DNA of 64,000 nucleotides from CAWDVB01 sp963824105. GTDB lineage: Bacteria; Actinomycetota; Actinomycetes; Propionibacteriales; Nocardioidaceae. Each line of letters opens with the position of its first letter. Position 1 is the first letter of the stretch. The notes below the pieces were generated by a model. That model was given only the letters and a program-made list of their open reading frames with translations. It had not been told where the DNA came from and did no database searches. Shown here piece by piece: positions 8,632-17,028 of the stretch. The stretch is taken from assembly GCA_963824105.1 (NCBI GenBank), contig CAWGNN010000009.1, positions 62,001 through 126,000 on the forward strand, given 5' to 3'. The translations under genes were made by a program, and so were the position numbers.

Positions 8632-9773
8632 TAGGAGAGCAGGCGGCGTGGCATGAGGAGGTAGCGAAACTCGGTGTCGGGGGTCCCGTCCATCGCGTCC
8701 AAGCCACAGATCACAGCCGGCTTCGATGGTTGGGTGAACGCCATCTCCACGAACGGCGAGTCGAGGGCCGTCAACCCGTCGAGCAGGTACTCGGGGCTGA
8801 AGCCGGTCGTCAGGTCGTCTCCGTCGACGTGTGCATCGATCTGCTCCGTAGCCAAAGCCTCTTCACCGCGCCCGGCGTCCAAGGTGACCGAGCCGGCAGC
8901 GAAGGCGAGCTGGACTGCCGCGTTGCGCTCGGCTACCAGACGGACGCGCTTGATCGCATCGACCAGGACGGAGCGATCCACCCGTGCAGTCGTGGTGTGC
9001 TCGCTTGGGAACAGGCTGCGGACCTTGGGGAACTCTCCGTCGAGCAGGCGCGTGGTGGTCCGGCGGAGTCCGCCGCCGGCCTCCCCTTCGAAGCCGATGA
9101 TCCCGTCATTCGCTCCGGGAGAGCCCAGACTGATGGTGACTTCGCCACCACCAGTCAGCGACTTCGCGGTCTCAGCCAAAGCACGCGCGGGCACCAGCGC
9201 TGTCGCCGACACGTCCGGTTGTGTGGGATCCCACTCGCACTCGCGCAGGGCCAGGCGGAATCGGTCGGTAGCCAGGAGCGCGACATGCGAGCCCTCGAGC
9301 TCGATGCGGACTCCAGTGAGGACCGGAAGCATGTCGTCACGACCGGCCGCACTCACTGCCTGGCTCACCGCATTGGCGAAGACCGAGCTCGGGATCGTGC
9401 CACTCGACGGAGGCATCTCAGGAAGATTCGGAAACTCGTCCAACGGCATGGTCTGGAGGCTGAAACGAGCCGAGCCACACACCAGTGAGACCTTGGCACC
9501 GTCACCGGACAGCTCCACCGGATGGTTGGGCAGACTCCGGCAGATGTCGGCCAGCAGACGACCGGAGACCAGAGCCTTTCCCTCCTCGGCCACCTCGGCC
9601 TTGACGGTGGCACGAGCCGAGGTCTCGTAGTCGAAGGTGGACAGTTGCAGGCCGTCGTCGGTCGTCTCCACGAGGAGGCCGGCCAGAACCGGGACGCTGG
9701 GCTTCACCGGCAAAGTACGAGCCGCCCAGGCAACAGCGTCAGCCAGTGTGTCTCGATCGACGCGAAACTTCAC
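8631..9773 (-). CDS. dnaN: DNA polymerase III beta sliding clamp
   Basis: A 380-residue clamp protein that tethers the replicase to DNA. An upstream ATG at 9779 has AGGAG directly abutting it (no spacer), while GTG 9773 has the same AGGAG at 6 bases and gives the family-typical start MKFRVDRDTLADAVAWAARTLP. I therefore choose GTG 9773. The three-fold clamp repeats are visible through GTIPSSVFANAVSQAVSAAGRDDMLPVLTGV in the middle and the C-terminal FRYLLMPRRLLS, with the usual [YF]-L-[ML]-P-[MR]-R ending. It is downstream of the putative origin on the same strand as dnaA. Confidence 0.97.
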   Translation of the reverse strand: MKFRVDRDTLADAVAWAARTLPVKPSVPVLAGLLVETTDDGLQLSTFDYETSARATVKAEVAEEGKALVSGRLLADICRSLPNHPVELSGDGAKVSLVCGSARFSLQTMPLDEFPNLPEMPPSSGTIPSSVFANAVSQAVSAAGRDDMLPVLTGVRIELEGSHVALLATDRFRLALRECEWDPTQPDVSATALVPARALAETAKSLTGGGEVTISLGSPGANDGIIGFEGEAGGGLRRTTTRLLDGEFPKVRSLFPSEHTTTARVDRSVLVDAIKRVRLVAERNAAVQLAFAAGSVTLDAGRGEEALATEQIDAHVDGDDLTTGFSPEYLLDGLTALDSPFVEMAFTQPSKPAVICGLDAMDGTPDTEFRYLLMPRRLLS

Positions 9774-10156
9774 GATCATCTCCTGCGTCACGGACGGAAA
9801 GTTGTGCGGGGTGAGAATCCTGCCACGTCGGGCCGACAGGCGACAGGGCTGGGTGGGCAGTTCTGGTCCGGGCCGGGGCGCCAATCCCCAGGAATGCCGG
9901 GTTGTGGTGTTTGTGAGGATTGCTCAGATAGTTGTTCTCATCTTCGTCGTAGCAGGGGTGGAAACTGTGGATGAAGGTTGTTCCCGCTGCTCAGGCGGGT
10001 TCTGTGTCCCCAGCAACTGTGGGTGAAGGGGCGCTATCGGGGGACAAATTGGGGACGGCGAACGTGGTGCCTGAGCGTGGTTCGGTGTTTTCCACAGTCG
10101 AACCCTGGTGATTGCCAGGTTGTCCCCAGCTGACTCCCCAGGAGGTCAGGCAGGAA
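9774..10156. other. dnaA–dnaN intergenic region, origin candidate
   Basis: This 383-base gap is where oriC lies in many actinobacteria. I can find only imperfect DnaA boxes: TGTGGATGA at 9966–9974 (reverse of TCATCCACA), TTTTCCACA at 10088–10096, TTGTCCCCA at 10120–10128 and TGTGGGTGA at 10018–10026. No exact TTATCCACA is present. It also contains the dnaN promoter and leader. Origin function is inferred from place. Confidence 0.55.
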
Positions 10157-11575
10157 TCAGGAGGATCGCGCCTGTTGCTTGATCCGGTTCGTGAGCTCGG
10201 TGACCTGGTTGTAGGTGGAACGACGCTCGGCCATCTGCTCGCCGATCTTCTTCACCGCGTGCATCACCGTGGTGTGGTCCTTGCCGCCGAACTGCTGACC
10301 GATCTTGGGCAAGGACAGGTCGGTGAGCTCGCGGCACAGATACATCGCGATCTGTCGGGCTGTGGTGAGCACCCGGGTCCTGCTGCTACCGCAGAGGTCG
10401 TCGATGGAGAGCCCGAAGTAGGAAGCGGTCTGGGCGATGATGAGCGCCGCGGTGACCTCCGGCTCGCTGCCCTCGGGGATGAGGTCCTTGAGCACAATCT
10501 CGGCGAGGGTGAGATCGACGGGCTGCCGGTTGATGCTCGCGAAGGCCGTCACCCGCAGGAGCGCCCCCTCAAGCTCACGGATGTTGGTCTGGATCTTGCT
10601 GGCGATCAGCTCCAGCACCTCCGGCGGCGCGATCATCCGCTCAGTAGCAGCCTTCTTCCGCAAGATGGCGATCCGGGTCTCCAGGTCCGGCGGCTGCACA
10701 TCGGTGATCAGCCCCCACTCGAAGCGATTACGGAGGCGATCCTCGAGCGCCTCAAGACGCTTGGGGGCCCGGTCGGAAGTGATGACGATCTGCTTGTTCG
10801 CGTTGTGGAGGGTGTTGAAAGTGTGGAAGAACTCCTCCTGGGTCTGGATCTTGCCTTCGAGGAACTGGATGTCATCGATCAGCAGGACGTCGACCTCGCG
10901 ATACCGCCGGTGGAAGGTGGCGGTCCGGTCGTCACGGATCGCGTTGATGAACTCGTTGGTGAACTCCTCGCTCGACACGTATCGCACGCGCGTGCCGCTG
11001 ACGATGCTGCGCACGTAGTGGCCGATGGCGTGGAGCAGGTGGGTCTTGCCCAGGCCGGAGCCGCCGTAGATCAACAGCGGGTTGTAGGCCTTGCCCGGCG
11101 CCTCTGCTGCGGCAACGGCCGCGGCGTGAGCGAAACGGTTCGAAGAGCCGATCACGAAGGTGTCGAAGGTGTACTTGGGGTTGAGCCGAGTCTCGAGTAC
11201 TCCGGACGCTCCCGAGGCGGAAGCATGGCGCCCAGAGGGAGCGTTCGTCGGAGGCACCGAGCCACTGTCGATATAGCCATTTATCGACGTATCGTCTTGT
11301 GTTTCGAACTCGTCCAGGGGGCGCAGGGTGGAGTCGACCGTGCAGACGATGCGGATCGGGGAGTGGTAGGCGTGGGAGAGGATGTCCTCAAGGCGGGTTC
11401 GCAGCCGCCCCTCGATCCGGCTGCGGGCGAAATCGTCGGAGACGGCGATGATCGCGTGGTTGTCCTGGAGGGAGACCGGGCGACTTGAGGAGAGCCACGC
11501 TCGTTCGTTGGGCGGCAGGTCGCTGATCAACTGGTCCCATACTTCGTGGATGTCCTGCCTGACCGACTCCGTCAC
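10157..11575 (-). CDS. dnaA: Chromosomal replication initiator protein DnaA
   Basis: A 472-residue AAA+ initiator with a GTG start at 11575. Domain I is the first ~90 residues (VWDQLISDLPPNERAWLSSSRPVSL). A variable linker follows, and the AAA+ core begins at NPKYTFDTFVIGSSNRFAHAAA. Walker A is GGSGLGKTHLLHA (near residue 170) and Walker B is VDVLLIDDIQFLEGK. The C-terminal DNA-binding domain has the signature GKDHTTVMHAVKKI. It is transcribed away from rpmH, and several DnaA boxes lie in its upstream region, consistent with autoregulation. Confidence 0.99.
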   Translation of the reverse strand: MTESVRQDIHEVWDQLISDLPPNERAWLSSSRPVSLQDNHAIIAVSDDFARSRIEGRLRTRLEDILSHAYHSPIRIVCTVDSTLRPLDEFETQDDTSINGYIDSGSVPPTNAPSGRHASASGASGVLETRLNPKYTFDTFVIGSSNRFAHAAAVAAAEAPGKAYNPLLIYGGSGLGKTHLLHAIGHYVRSIVSGTRVRYVSSEEFTNEFINAIRDDRTATFHRRYREVDVLLIDDIQFLEGKIQTQEEFFHTFNTLHNANKQIVITSDRAPKRLEALEDRLRNRFEWGLITDVQPPDLETRIAILRKKAATERMIAPPEVLELIASKIQTNIRELEGALLRVTAFASINRQPVDLTLAEIVLKDLIPEGSEPEVTAALIIAQTASYFGLSIDDLCGSSRTRVLTTARQIAMYLCRELTDLSLPKIGQQFGGKDHTTVMHAVKKIGEQMAERRSTYNQVTELTNRIKQQARSS

Positions 11576-11803
11576 GTTCGTTGCTCCCAGGTTCTCGCGG
11601 TCTTGCCTCGCTCATAACTGCCGGACGGCGGTGCCGCCACCCACGCGCGAGCCGTGGCATTGCCCACACGTTTCTCCACAGGTTGTGCAAGAAGGTGCAG
11701 GTCTCGGCGGGGAAGGGCGAGGTCTGAGCCCTCGAGTTCAGGCCCCGTTTCGCGCGTGAGGACCGCTCGAACGTAGTCCCCGAAGCCCCCGGGGAGCAAG
11801 AAG

Positions 11804-11812
11804 TTGTCCACA
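11804..11812 (+). promoter_or_regulatory. DnaA box TTGTCCACA
   Basis: Matches the high-GC actinobacterial DnaA-box form. It is 35 bases from the next exact box and lies in the dnaA upstream region. Confidence 0.7.
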
Positions 11813-11846
11813 GGTTCTCGCCGAGGTCGGACAGATTGAGTGATTC

Positions 11847-11855
11847 TTATCCACA
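11847..11855 (+). promoter_or_regulatory. DnaA box TTATCCACA (exact)
   Basis: Exact match to the consensus R1-type DnaA box, followed by GG. It is in the dnaA–rpmH gap. Confidence 0.75.
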
Positions 11856-12058
11856 GGCCGGGTCGGCTGCCGTAGGCAGCTGCGTGGATTCGGATCGTGC
11901 TGGGTTTGACCGAGGGCGAGCCGACCCCGTACCGTTGGGCGGTCGCGCCGCCGTCGACCGGTGCCGCATGTCCACGAAGCCCTTTTCCGTAGGGAGTGCG
12001 CGGATGGGCGGTATCGATCGGCCGGCGGACCCATCCTGACTGACACACGGAGACTGTC

Positions 12059-12196
12059 GTGAGCAAGCGCACTTTTCAGCCGAACAACCGCCGCCGTGCC
12101 AAGACGCACGGATTCCGGTTGCGGATGCGTACTCGTGCCGGCCGGGCCATCTTGTCGGCTCGCCGGTCCAAGAGCCGTAAGCGTCTGGCCGTCTGA
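12059..12196 (+). CDS. rpmH: 50S ribosomal protein L34
   Basis: A 45-residue basic protein, GTG start, beginning MSKRTFQPNNRRRAKTHGF and ending SRKRLAV. This is the full L34 sequence pattern. It is followed 9 bases later by rnpA, the near-universal rpmH–rnpA pair. Confidence 0.98.
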   Translation: MSKRTFQPNNRRRAKTHGFRLRMRTRAGRAILSARRSKSRKRLAV

Positions 12197-12205
12197 CCTC
12201 GGTCT

Positions 12206-12544
12206 GTGCTTGCGTCCGAGCAGCGGCTCCGTTCGCCAAAGGCGTTCTCCCGTGTGGTTCGGATGGGGCGGCGAGCTGGCACGCGGACGCTGGTGGTGCA
12301 CCTGCTGACCGAGCCGGAGGGCGGCGAGAGTCGGATGGGACTCATCGTGAGTAAGTCGGTGGGCGGTTCGGTGGTGCGGAACCGGGTCAAGCGCCGGGTT
12401 CGTGAGTTGTCCCGGCTGCGTCTGGGGCTGCTGCCGCAGGGTAGTCTGCTGGTCGTTCGAGCGTTGCCTGCGGCAGGGACGGCGAGCTGTCAGCAGTTGG
12501 GAGCGGACCTCGACGAGGCACTCAGAAGGGCGCGAGCAACGTGA
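12206..12544 (+). CDS. rnpA: Ribonuclease P protein component
   Basis: A 112-residue basic protein that helps the RNase P RNA bind and cleave pre-tRNA. It begins at GTG 12206 (MLASEQRLRSPKAFSRVV) and contains the signature RNRVKRRVREL near residue 60. It overlaps the yidD GTG by 4 bases (GTGA), indicating translational coupling. Confidence 0.97.
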   Translation: MLASEQRLRSPKAFSRVVRMGRRAGTRTLVVHLLTEPEGGESRMGLIVSKSVGGSVVRNRVKRRVRELSRLRLGLLPQGSLLVVRALPAAGTASCQQLGADLDEALRRARAT

Positions 12545-12822
12545 AATACCCGATCATTTGGTTCCTCAAGCTCTACCGGCTCCTAATCAGCCCGTTGTAC
12601 GGCCAGGTGTGCCGCTACCACCCCTCCTGCTCGGCCTACGCCCTCGAGGCGGTAACCACGCACGGCGCGCTGCGCGGTACCTGGTTGGGCGCGAGGCGCC
12701 TCGCGCGGTGCCATCCATGGGCTGCCGGAGGCTACGACCCCGTTCCGCCCGCGGGCGGGGAGCACCATCATCACGGGGAGCACGAGGGAGCAACCACCGA
12801 GAAGATGAACCAAGGAGCCTGA
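12541..12822 (+). CDS. yidD: Membrane protein insertion efficiency factor YidD
   Basis: A 93-residue YidD with the family pattern: LYRLLISPLYGQVCRYHPSCSAYALEAV, then RLARCHPWAAGGYDPVP. The conserved cysteines are present (CRYHPSCS and RCHP). It is a small membrane-associated helper of YidC-dependent insertion. It overlaps rnpA and lies 3 bases before yidC. The C-terminal His-rich tail (HHHHGEHE) is lineage variable. Confidence 0.95.
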   Translation: MKYPIIWFLKLYRLLISPLYGQVCRYHPSCSAYALEAVTTHGALRGTWLGARRLARCHPWAAGGYDPVPPAGGEHHHHGEHEGATTEKMNQGA

Positions 12823-12825
12823 CGG

Positions 12826-13788
12826 ATGTCCACCCTGTCCGCCATCGGCGGCTACATCATGGCGCCGCTGCACTGGGCGGTCTCCCTGATCCTGTCCGCG
12901 TTCCATTACGTCTTCACGTGGCTGGGGTTCGGCAACACCGGCCTCGGATGGGCGCTGGCAATCGTGGGCTTGACCTTGGTGATTCGTGCCGCGTTGATCC
13001 CAATCTTCGTCAAGCAGATCAAGGCGCAGCGGAACATGCAGCTGCTGCAGCCACACATGAAGGAGCTGCAGAAGAAGTACGGCCACGATCGCGAGCGCTT
13101 GTCGCAGGAGACGATGAAGCTCTTCAAGGAGAGCGGGACCAACCCGATGGCCTCGTGCCTGCCTCTCCTGCTGCAGCTGCCGATCTTCCTGGCTCTGTTC
13201 CAGGTGATCAATGCAGCCTCACACGGAGAGGCCATCGGTGCGCTGACCACCGCACAGGCCCAGTCGTTGCAGCACGCCCAGATCTTCGGCGCGCACCTGG
13301 CAGATACGTTCAAGAACTCCGGCGACATCCACGTGAAGATCCTGGCCGCGGTGCTGGTGGTGCTGATGATCTCGACCCAGTTCCTCAGCATGCGGCAACT
13401 GACGTACAAGAACATGACGCCCGAGGCACTGAAGGGCTCCGTCGCGCAGCAGCAGAAGATCATGATGTACGGACTGCCGTTGATGCTGCTGTTCACCGGT
13501 TACACCTTCCCGATCGCCCTGTTGATCTACTGGACGACGACCAACGTGTGGTCGATGGGCCAGCAGTTCTATGTGATCCGGAACAATCCGTCGCCAGGTA
13601 CCCCGGCGTTCGCAGCCAAGCAGGCGCGCGATGCCGCTCACGCGGCTCGGAAGGGGCAGACCACGCCCGTGGTGGAGGATGCGGCGGAGCCGGCGAGCCC
13701 GGAGCCGCCCCCAGCCCGGCGACAGCAGCCGAAGCGCCAGTCGCGCAGTCAACGCAAGGGCCAGAGCGGCCCGAAAGACAACAGCTGA
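12826..13788 (+). CDS. yidC: Membrane protein insertase YidC/Oxa1
   Basis: A 320-residue Gram-positive-type YidC (no large periplasmic domain). Membrane segments are visible around residues 5–30 (GGYIMAPLHWAVSLILSAFHYVF), 35–55 (GLGWALAIVGLTLVIRAALIPI), 110–130, 180–200 and 215–240. The hydrophilic-groove arginine is in VIRAALIP. A positively charged C-terminal tail (RRQQPKRQSRSQRKGQS) probably touches the ribosome, as in other YidC proteins. It lies between yidD and khpB, as usual. Confidence 0.96.
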   Translation: MSTLSAIGGYIMAPLHWAVSLILSAFHYVFTWLGFGNTGLGWALAIVGLTLVIRAALIPIFVKQIKAQRNMQLLQPHMKELQKKYGHDRERLSQETMKLFKESGTNPMASCLPLLLQLPIFLALFQVINAASHGEAIGALTTAQAQSLQHAQIFGAHLADTFKNSGDIHVKILAAVLVVLMISTQFLSMRQLTYKNMTPEALKGSVAQQQKIMMYGLPLMLLFTGYTFPIALLIYWTTTNVWSMGQQFYVIRNNPSPGTPAFAAKQARDAAHAARKGQTTPVVEDAAEPASPEPPPARRQQPKRQSRSQRKGQSGPKDNS

Positions 13789-13806
13789 CCCGTGGAGGAG
13801 ACCCCG

Positions 13807-14298
13807 GTGAGTGAGAACAAGGAAGCCCCCAATCCCCTGGAGCACCTGGAGCGCGAGGGCGACGCTGCGGCCGACTACCTCGAGGAACTGCTGGACATCG
13901 CTGATCTCGACGGCGACATTGATATCGACGTCGACGGTGACCGAGCGAGTGTTTCCATCGTGGGGGCAGATCTGTCGCAGTTGGTGGGCGGGGACGGAGA
14001 GGTTCTCGAGGCGCTGCAGGAGTTGACCCGGCTCGCGGTGTTTCAAGAGACCGGGGAGCGGTCGCGGCTGATGCTCGACGTCAGTGGATACCGAGCCGGC
14101 AAGCGGGCCGCCTTGCAGGAGTTGGCAGGCGAAGTTGCGGAACGGGTCACGCAGACCGGGGAGCCGGAGTCGCTGAAGCCGATGAGCGCCTTCGAGCGCA
14201 AGGTCGTCCACGACGCGGTCGCAGCTGCAGGGTTGGTCTCGGATTCGGAGGGGGAAGAGCCCCATCGCTTCGTCGTGGTCCGGCCGACGACCGAATGA
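13807..14298 (+). CDS. khpB: KhpB/Jag RNA-binding protein (KH and R3H domains)
   Basis: A 163-residue protein. GTG 13807 is chosen because GGAGGAG ends at 13800, a standard spacing of about 6; a GTG at 13792 lacks a site. An acidic N-terminal part (EELLDIADLDGDIDIDVDGD) leads to a KH-type segment (GADLSQLVGGDGEVLEALQELTRLA). The R3H part has ALQELAGEVAERV and PMSAFERKVVHDAVAAAG, ending with EPHRFVVVRPTTE. KhpB proteins bind RNA and influence cell division and envelope growth. The stop overlaps the rsmG ATG (ATGA). Confidence 0.93.
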   Translation: MSENKEAPNPLEHLEREGDAAADYLEELLDIADLDGDIDIDVDGDRASVSIVGADLSQLVGGDGEVLEALQELTRLAVFQETGERSRLMLDVSGYRAGKRAALQELAGEVAERVTQTGEPESLKPMSAFERKVVHDAVAAAGLVSDSEGEEPHRFVVVRPTTE

Positions 14299-14930
14299 AC
14301 GATGTTTCACGTGAAACACCCCCGGTGCCGGCGGCGGCCACGGGGGTGTTTTCGCGTCGGCTCGAGCTCGCCGAGCGATTTGCCGGCTTCTTGGTCGGGG
14401 CGGGGGTGGAGCGTGGGCTGCTGGGTCCACGGGAGGCCCCGCGGATCTGGGAACGACACCTGCTGAACTGCGCCGTCATCGAGGAGCTGTGTCCCATCGG
14501 GTCGTCGGTCGCCGACATCGGATCGGGCGCGGGCCTGCCAGGACTGGCGCTGGCGATCGCTCGTCCCGACCTGAGAGTGACTCTGATCGAGCCTCTCCAG
14601 CGGCGCTCTGAGTTCCTCAGGGAGGCCGTGGACATACTCGGTGTGCACGAGCAGGTCGAGGTGGTGCGCTCGCGCGCCGAGGACTTGGTGGGGGAGGCCT
14701 ACGATCGGGTGACCTCGCGAGCGGTGGCGCCGCTTGGCCGGTTGGCGCAGTGGAGCCTCCCGCTGCTGGGGCCGGACGGTGAGATCGTGGCGATCAAGGG
14801 CTCGTCGGCGGACGACGAACTCGCGTCGGCGAGGAAGACGCTTTCCCGGCTGGGAGTCCGGTATGCCGAAGTCGTGGTCGTGGGCGCGGGGAGGCTGGCT
14901 CAGCCCACGACCGTCGTACGGATGGGATAG
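14295..14930 (+). CDS. rsmG: 16S rRNA (guanine527-N7)-methyltransferase RsmG
   Basis: A 211-residue SAM-dependent methyltransferase acting on 16S rRNA G527. The SAM motif I reads VADIGSGAGLPGLALAIARPDLRVTLIEP. The entry region has GPREAPRIWERHLLNCAVI. Near the end DRVTSRAVAPLGRLAQWSLPLL is typical. Codons 3–8 (GAT GTT TCA CGT GAA ACA) contain a parS site, so this part of the protein, DVSRET, is constrained by DNA function. It is followed by a second parS and parA. Confidence 0.96.
   Translation: MNDVSRETPPVPAAATGVFSRRLELAERFAGFLVGAGVERGLLGPREAPRIWERHLLNCAVIEELCPIGSSVADIGSGAGLPGLALAIARPDLRVTLIEPLQRRSEFLREAVDILGVHEQVEVVRSRAEDLVGEAYDRVTSRAVAPLGRLAQWSLPLLGPDGEIVAIKGSSADDELASARKTLSRLGVRYAEVVVVGAGRLAQPTTVVRMG
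14303..14318. other. parS: parS site (exact 16-mer) inside rsmG
   Basis: The palindrome TGTTTCACGTGAAACA matches the universal bacterial parS consensus exactly. ParB binds such sites near the origin. It lies at the fourth base of the second coding triplet onward of rsmG, encoding VSRET. Confidence 0.97.
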
Positions 14931-15004
14931 AGACTCCCGAGCGGGGAGTTTGCGCAGTTGATCCGGCGAAGATCGCGACTCTGTCGTCAGACTCGCTGGA
15001 TCGG

Positions 15005-15020
15005 AGTTTCACGTGAAACA
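15005..15020. other. parS: parS site upstream of parA
   Basis: AGTTTCACGTGAAACA has the exact 14-base core GTTTCACGTGAAAC, with only the outermost base pair differing from consensus. It is in the rsmG–parA gap, 35 bases before the parA start, so ParB binding could also affect parAB transcription. Confidence 0.95.
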
Positions 15021-15055
15021 GTGACATCCAAGAGCAGTGATTGAGGAGCCATGAC

Positions 15056-16018
15056 GTGAGTGAGAACGGCGCCCACGAGGCCAGCGCCCCCCACGTGATC
15101 CGGACGGCGGGGGAGATGGCCGAGGACGAGGTCGCTCGGGAGGCGGAGTCAACTCCCATGGCGCACGCCATCGAGCAGAGACTCCTGGCCCAACAGGGGC
15201 GTCTCCACCGGGAGCCGGAGCCACGACCCCGGCGGACACGGGTCATGGTCGTGGCAAACCAGAAGGGCGGAGTCGGGAAGACCACCACAACGGTGAACCT
15301 CGCGGTGGCCTTGGCCCAACTCGGACAACGCGTTCTGGTGATCGACCTGGACCCCCAAGGCAACGCGTCGACCGCGTTGGGCGTTGCCCATCATCGCGGG
15401 ACTCCGTCGGTGTACGAGGCGATCGTGGAGGGTAGGAGGCTGGCCGACATCGCTCAGCGGAGCGGCGAGCACGAGTCACTCTGGGTGGTTCCCTCGACGA
15501 TCGACCTGGCCGGAGCGGAGATCGAGCTGGTCAGCACGGTGGCTCGGGAGACGAGGCTGCGCAGGGCCATCGCCGTGCACCCCGCCGTGGGCGAGGGAGG
15601 CGACCGGCTGGACTACGTCCTGATCGACTGCCCGCCGTCCCTGGGCTTGCTCACCCTGAACGCGCTGGTGGCAGCCGACGAGATGTTCGTCCCGATCCAG
15701 GCCGAGTACTACGCCCTGGAAGGGGTGAGCCAGCTCCTGGAGACCGTGGAGATGGTCCGGGCGCACCTGAACCCGGTACTTCACATCTCGGCGGTCATGC
15801 TGACCATGACCTCCCAGACCGTCTTGTCCCGAGGAGTCTCGGAGGAAGTACGCGAGCACTTCGGGGACAAGGTTCTGCGCACCTCGATTCCGAGGTCGGT
15901 GAGACTGTCGGAGGCACCCAGCTACGGTCAGTCGGTGATGACCTACGATCCGGCGTCGTCCGGAGCGCTCAGCTACCTTGAGGCTGCGCGAGAGTTGGCC
16001 AGGAAAGGACTGGAGTAG
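15056..16018 (+). CDS. parA: Chromosome partitioning ATPase ParA (Soj)
   Basis: A 320-residue Walker-type ATPase. GTG 15056 has GAGGAG 7 bases upstream; a TTG at 15041 lacks such a site. The first ~60 residues are a charged extension common in actinobacterial ParA. The deviant Walker A is KGGVGKT (residues 70–76), preceded by VMVVANQ. Other motifs are VIDLDPQGNASTALG and DYVLIDCPPSLGLLTLNAL. It works with ParB and parS in origin segregation. parB follows after two bases. Confidence 0.97.
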   Translation: MSENGAHEASAPHVIRTAGEMAEDEVAREAESTPMAHAIEQRLLAQQGRLHREPEPRPRRTRVMVVANQKGGVGKTTTTVNLAVALAQLGQRVLVIDLDPQGNASTALGVAHHRGTPSVYEAIVEGRRLADIAQRSGEHESLWVVPSTIDLAGAEIELVSTVARETRLRRAIAVHPAVGEGGDRLDYVLIDCPPSLGLLTLNALVAADEMFVPIQAEYYALEGVSQLLETVEMVRAHLNPVLHISAVMLTMTSQTVLSRGVSEEVREHFGDKVLRTSIPRSVRLSEAPSYGQSVMTYDPASSGALSYLEAARELARKGLE

Positions 16019-16020
16019 GC

Positions 16021-17022
16021 ATGGCAGCGAAGAATCCACCTCGACGTGGGCTCGGTCGCGGGCTGTCGACCCTGATCCCCACGGCCGCTCGCCCCGAAGC
16101 CGCCGAGGGTCCCAACTCCGGGCCCAACTCCGGGCCCAACTCCGCACCCAACTCCGGGCCGAGCTCCGAGTCCGGTCAGCCCGGGGCAGCGGGAGTCGAG
16201 GCTGTCGACCTGGTCCCGGTGCCGGGTGCGGCCTTTGCTGAGCTCCCGATCGACGTGATCAGCCCCAACCCCCGTCAGCCACGGCAAGACTTCGACGAGG
16301 GAGCGCTCGACGAGCTGATCCACTCGATCCGGGAGATCGGGCTCCTCCAGCCCATCGTGGTGCGTCCGACCGGTCCGCAGAACTACGAGCTCATCATGGG
16401 CGAGCGGCGACTCCGCGCCTCGCGGGCCGCCGGCCTCACCACTATCCCGGCGATCGTTCGGGAGACCGACGACGATGCGATGTTGCGCGACGCGCTCCTG
16501 GAGAACCTCCACCGATCACAGCTCAACCCTCTGGAGGAGGCAGCCGCCTATCAGCAGCTGTTGGACGACTTCGGCGGGACCCATGAGGAACTGGCGGCAC
16601 GCATCGGGCGCAGCCGCTCACAGATCACCAACACCCTGCGCCTGCTCAAGCTGAGTCCTGAGGTCCAGCGCCGCGTCGCCGCCGGAGTGCTCAGCGCCGG
16701 CCACGCCCGGACCCTGTTGGCAGTGGATGAACCAGAGATCCAGGATCGGCTGGCGTCCCGAGTGGTCGCCGAGGGGATCTCGGTTCGCGGCTTGGAGGAG
16801 ATCGTCGCGCTCGGGGCGCGGGGCTCTGCACCCCGAGCGCGAGCGGCCCGACCCAGCGCCCCGGGGGCCGCGGAGTTGGCTGATCGGCTCTCAGAGCGAC
16901 TGGACACCCGAGTGAAGGTCTCCCTGGGGCGGAGCAAGGGCAAGGTGACGATCGAGTTCGCCACGCTCGGCGATCTGGAGCGCATCGTGAGCCTGATCGA
17001 CCCCACCTCGAAGAGTGTATAA
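16021..17022 (+). CDS. parB: Chromosome partitioning protein ParB
   Basis: A 333-residue CTP-dependent clamp protein that loads at parS. The N-terminal RRGLGRGLSTLIP is the ParA-contact motif. A low-complexity linker with PNSGP repeats follows (residues ~30–50). The CTPase/N domain has the GERRLRA motif (EYELIMGERRLRASRAAG-like) and DALLENLHRSQLNPLEEA. The helix-turn-helix part is LAARIGRSRSQITNTLRLL. The C-terminal dimerisation domain ends with KVTIEFATLGDLERIVSLI. It lies directly after parA and faces ddl. Confidence 0.97.
   Translation: MAAKNPPRRGLGRGLSTLIPTAARPEAAEGPNSGPNSGPNSAPNSGPSSESGQPGAAGVEAVDLVPVPGAAFAELPIDVISPNPRQPRQDFDEGALDELIHSIREIGLLQPIVVRPTGPQNYELIMGERRLRASRAAGLTTIPAIVRETDDDAMLRDALLENLHRSQLNPLEEAAAYQQLLDDFGGTHEELAARIGRSRSQITNTLRLLKLSPEVQRRVAAGVLSAGHARTLLAVDEPEIQDRLASRVVAEGISVRGLEEIVALGARGSAPRARAARPSAPGAAELADRLSERLDTRVKVSLGRSKGKVTIEFATLGDLERIVSLIDPTSKSV
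16111..16170 (+). repeat. 12-base tandem repeat in the parB linker
   Basis: Units of CCCAACTCCGGG start at 16111, 16123, 16135 (ending CGCA), 16147, plus a decayed unit at 16159. In frame, each unit encodes the four-residue P-N-S-G, giving a flexible linker between the ParA-contact motif and the ParB core. Confidence 0.9.
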
Positions 17023-17028
17023 ACCGCG

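Larger units (their letters stand above)
11576..12058. promoter_or_regulatory. dnaA–rpmH divergent region with DnaA boxes
   Basis: A 483-base gene-free stretch between the divergent dnaA and rpmH genes. It holds four DnaA-box-like sites in one orientation: TTGCCCACA 11660–11668, TTCTCCACA 11672–11680, TTGTCCACA 11804–11812 and the exact TTATCCACA 11847–11855. It must carry the promoters for both genes. The boxes fit DnaA autoregulation and/or a second half of a bipartite origin. Gene orientation switches here: replication genes run left, ribosome and ParAB genes run right. Confidence 0.7.

Noticed and set aside
12402..13814. A ~470-codon plus-strand frame overlapping rnpA, yidD and yidC
   Set aside because: Arg/Pro/Gly-rich shadow frame; the three real genes are in other frames with family motifs.
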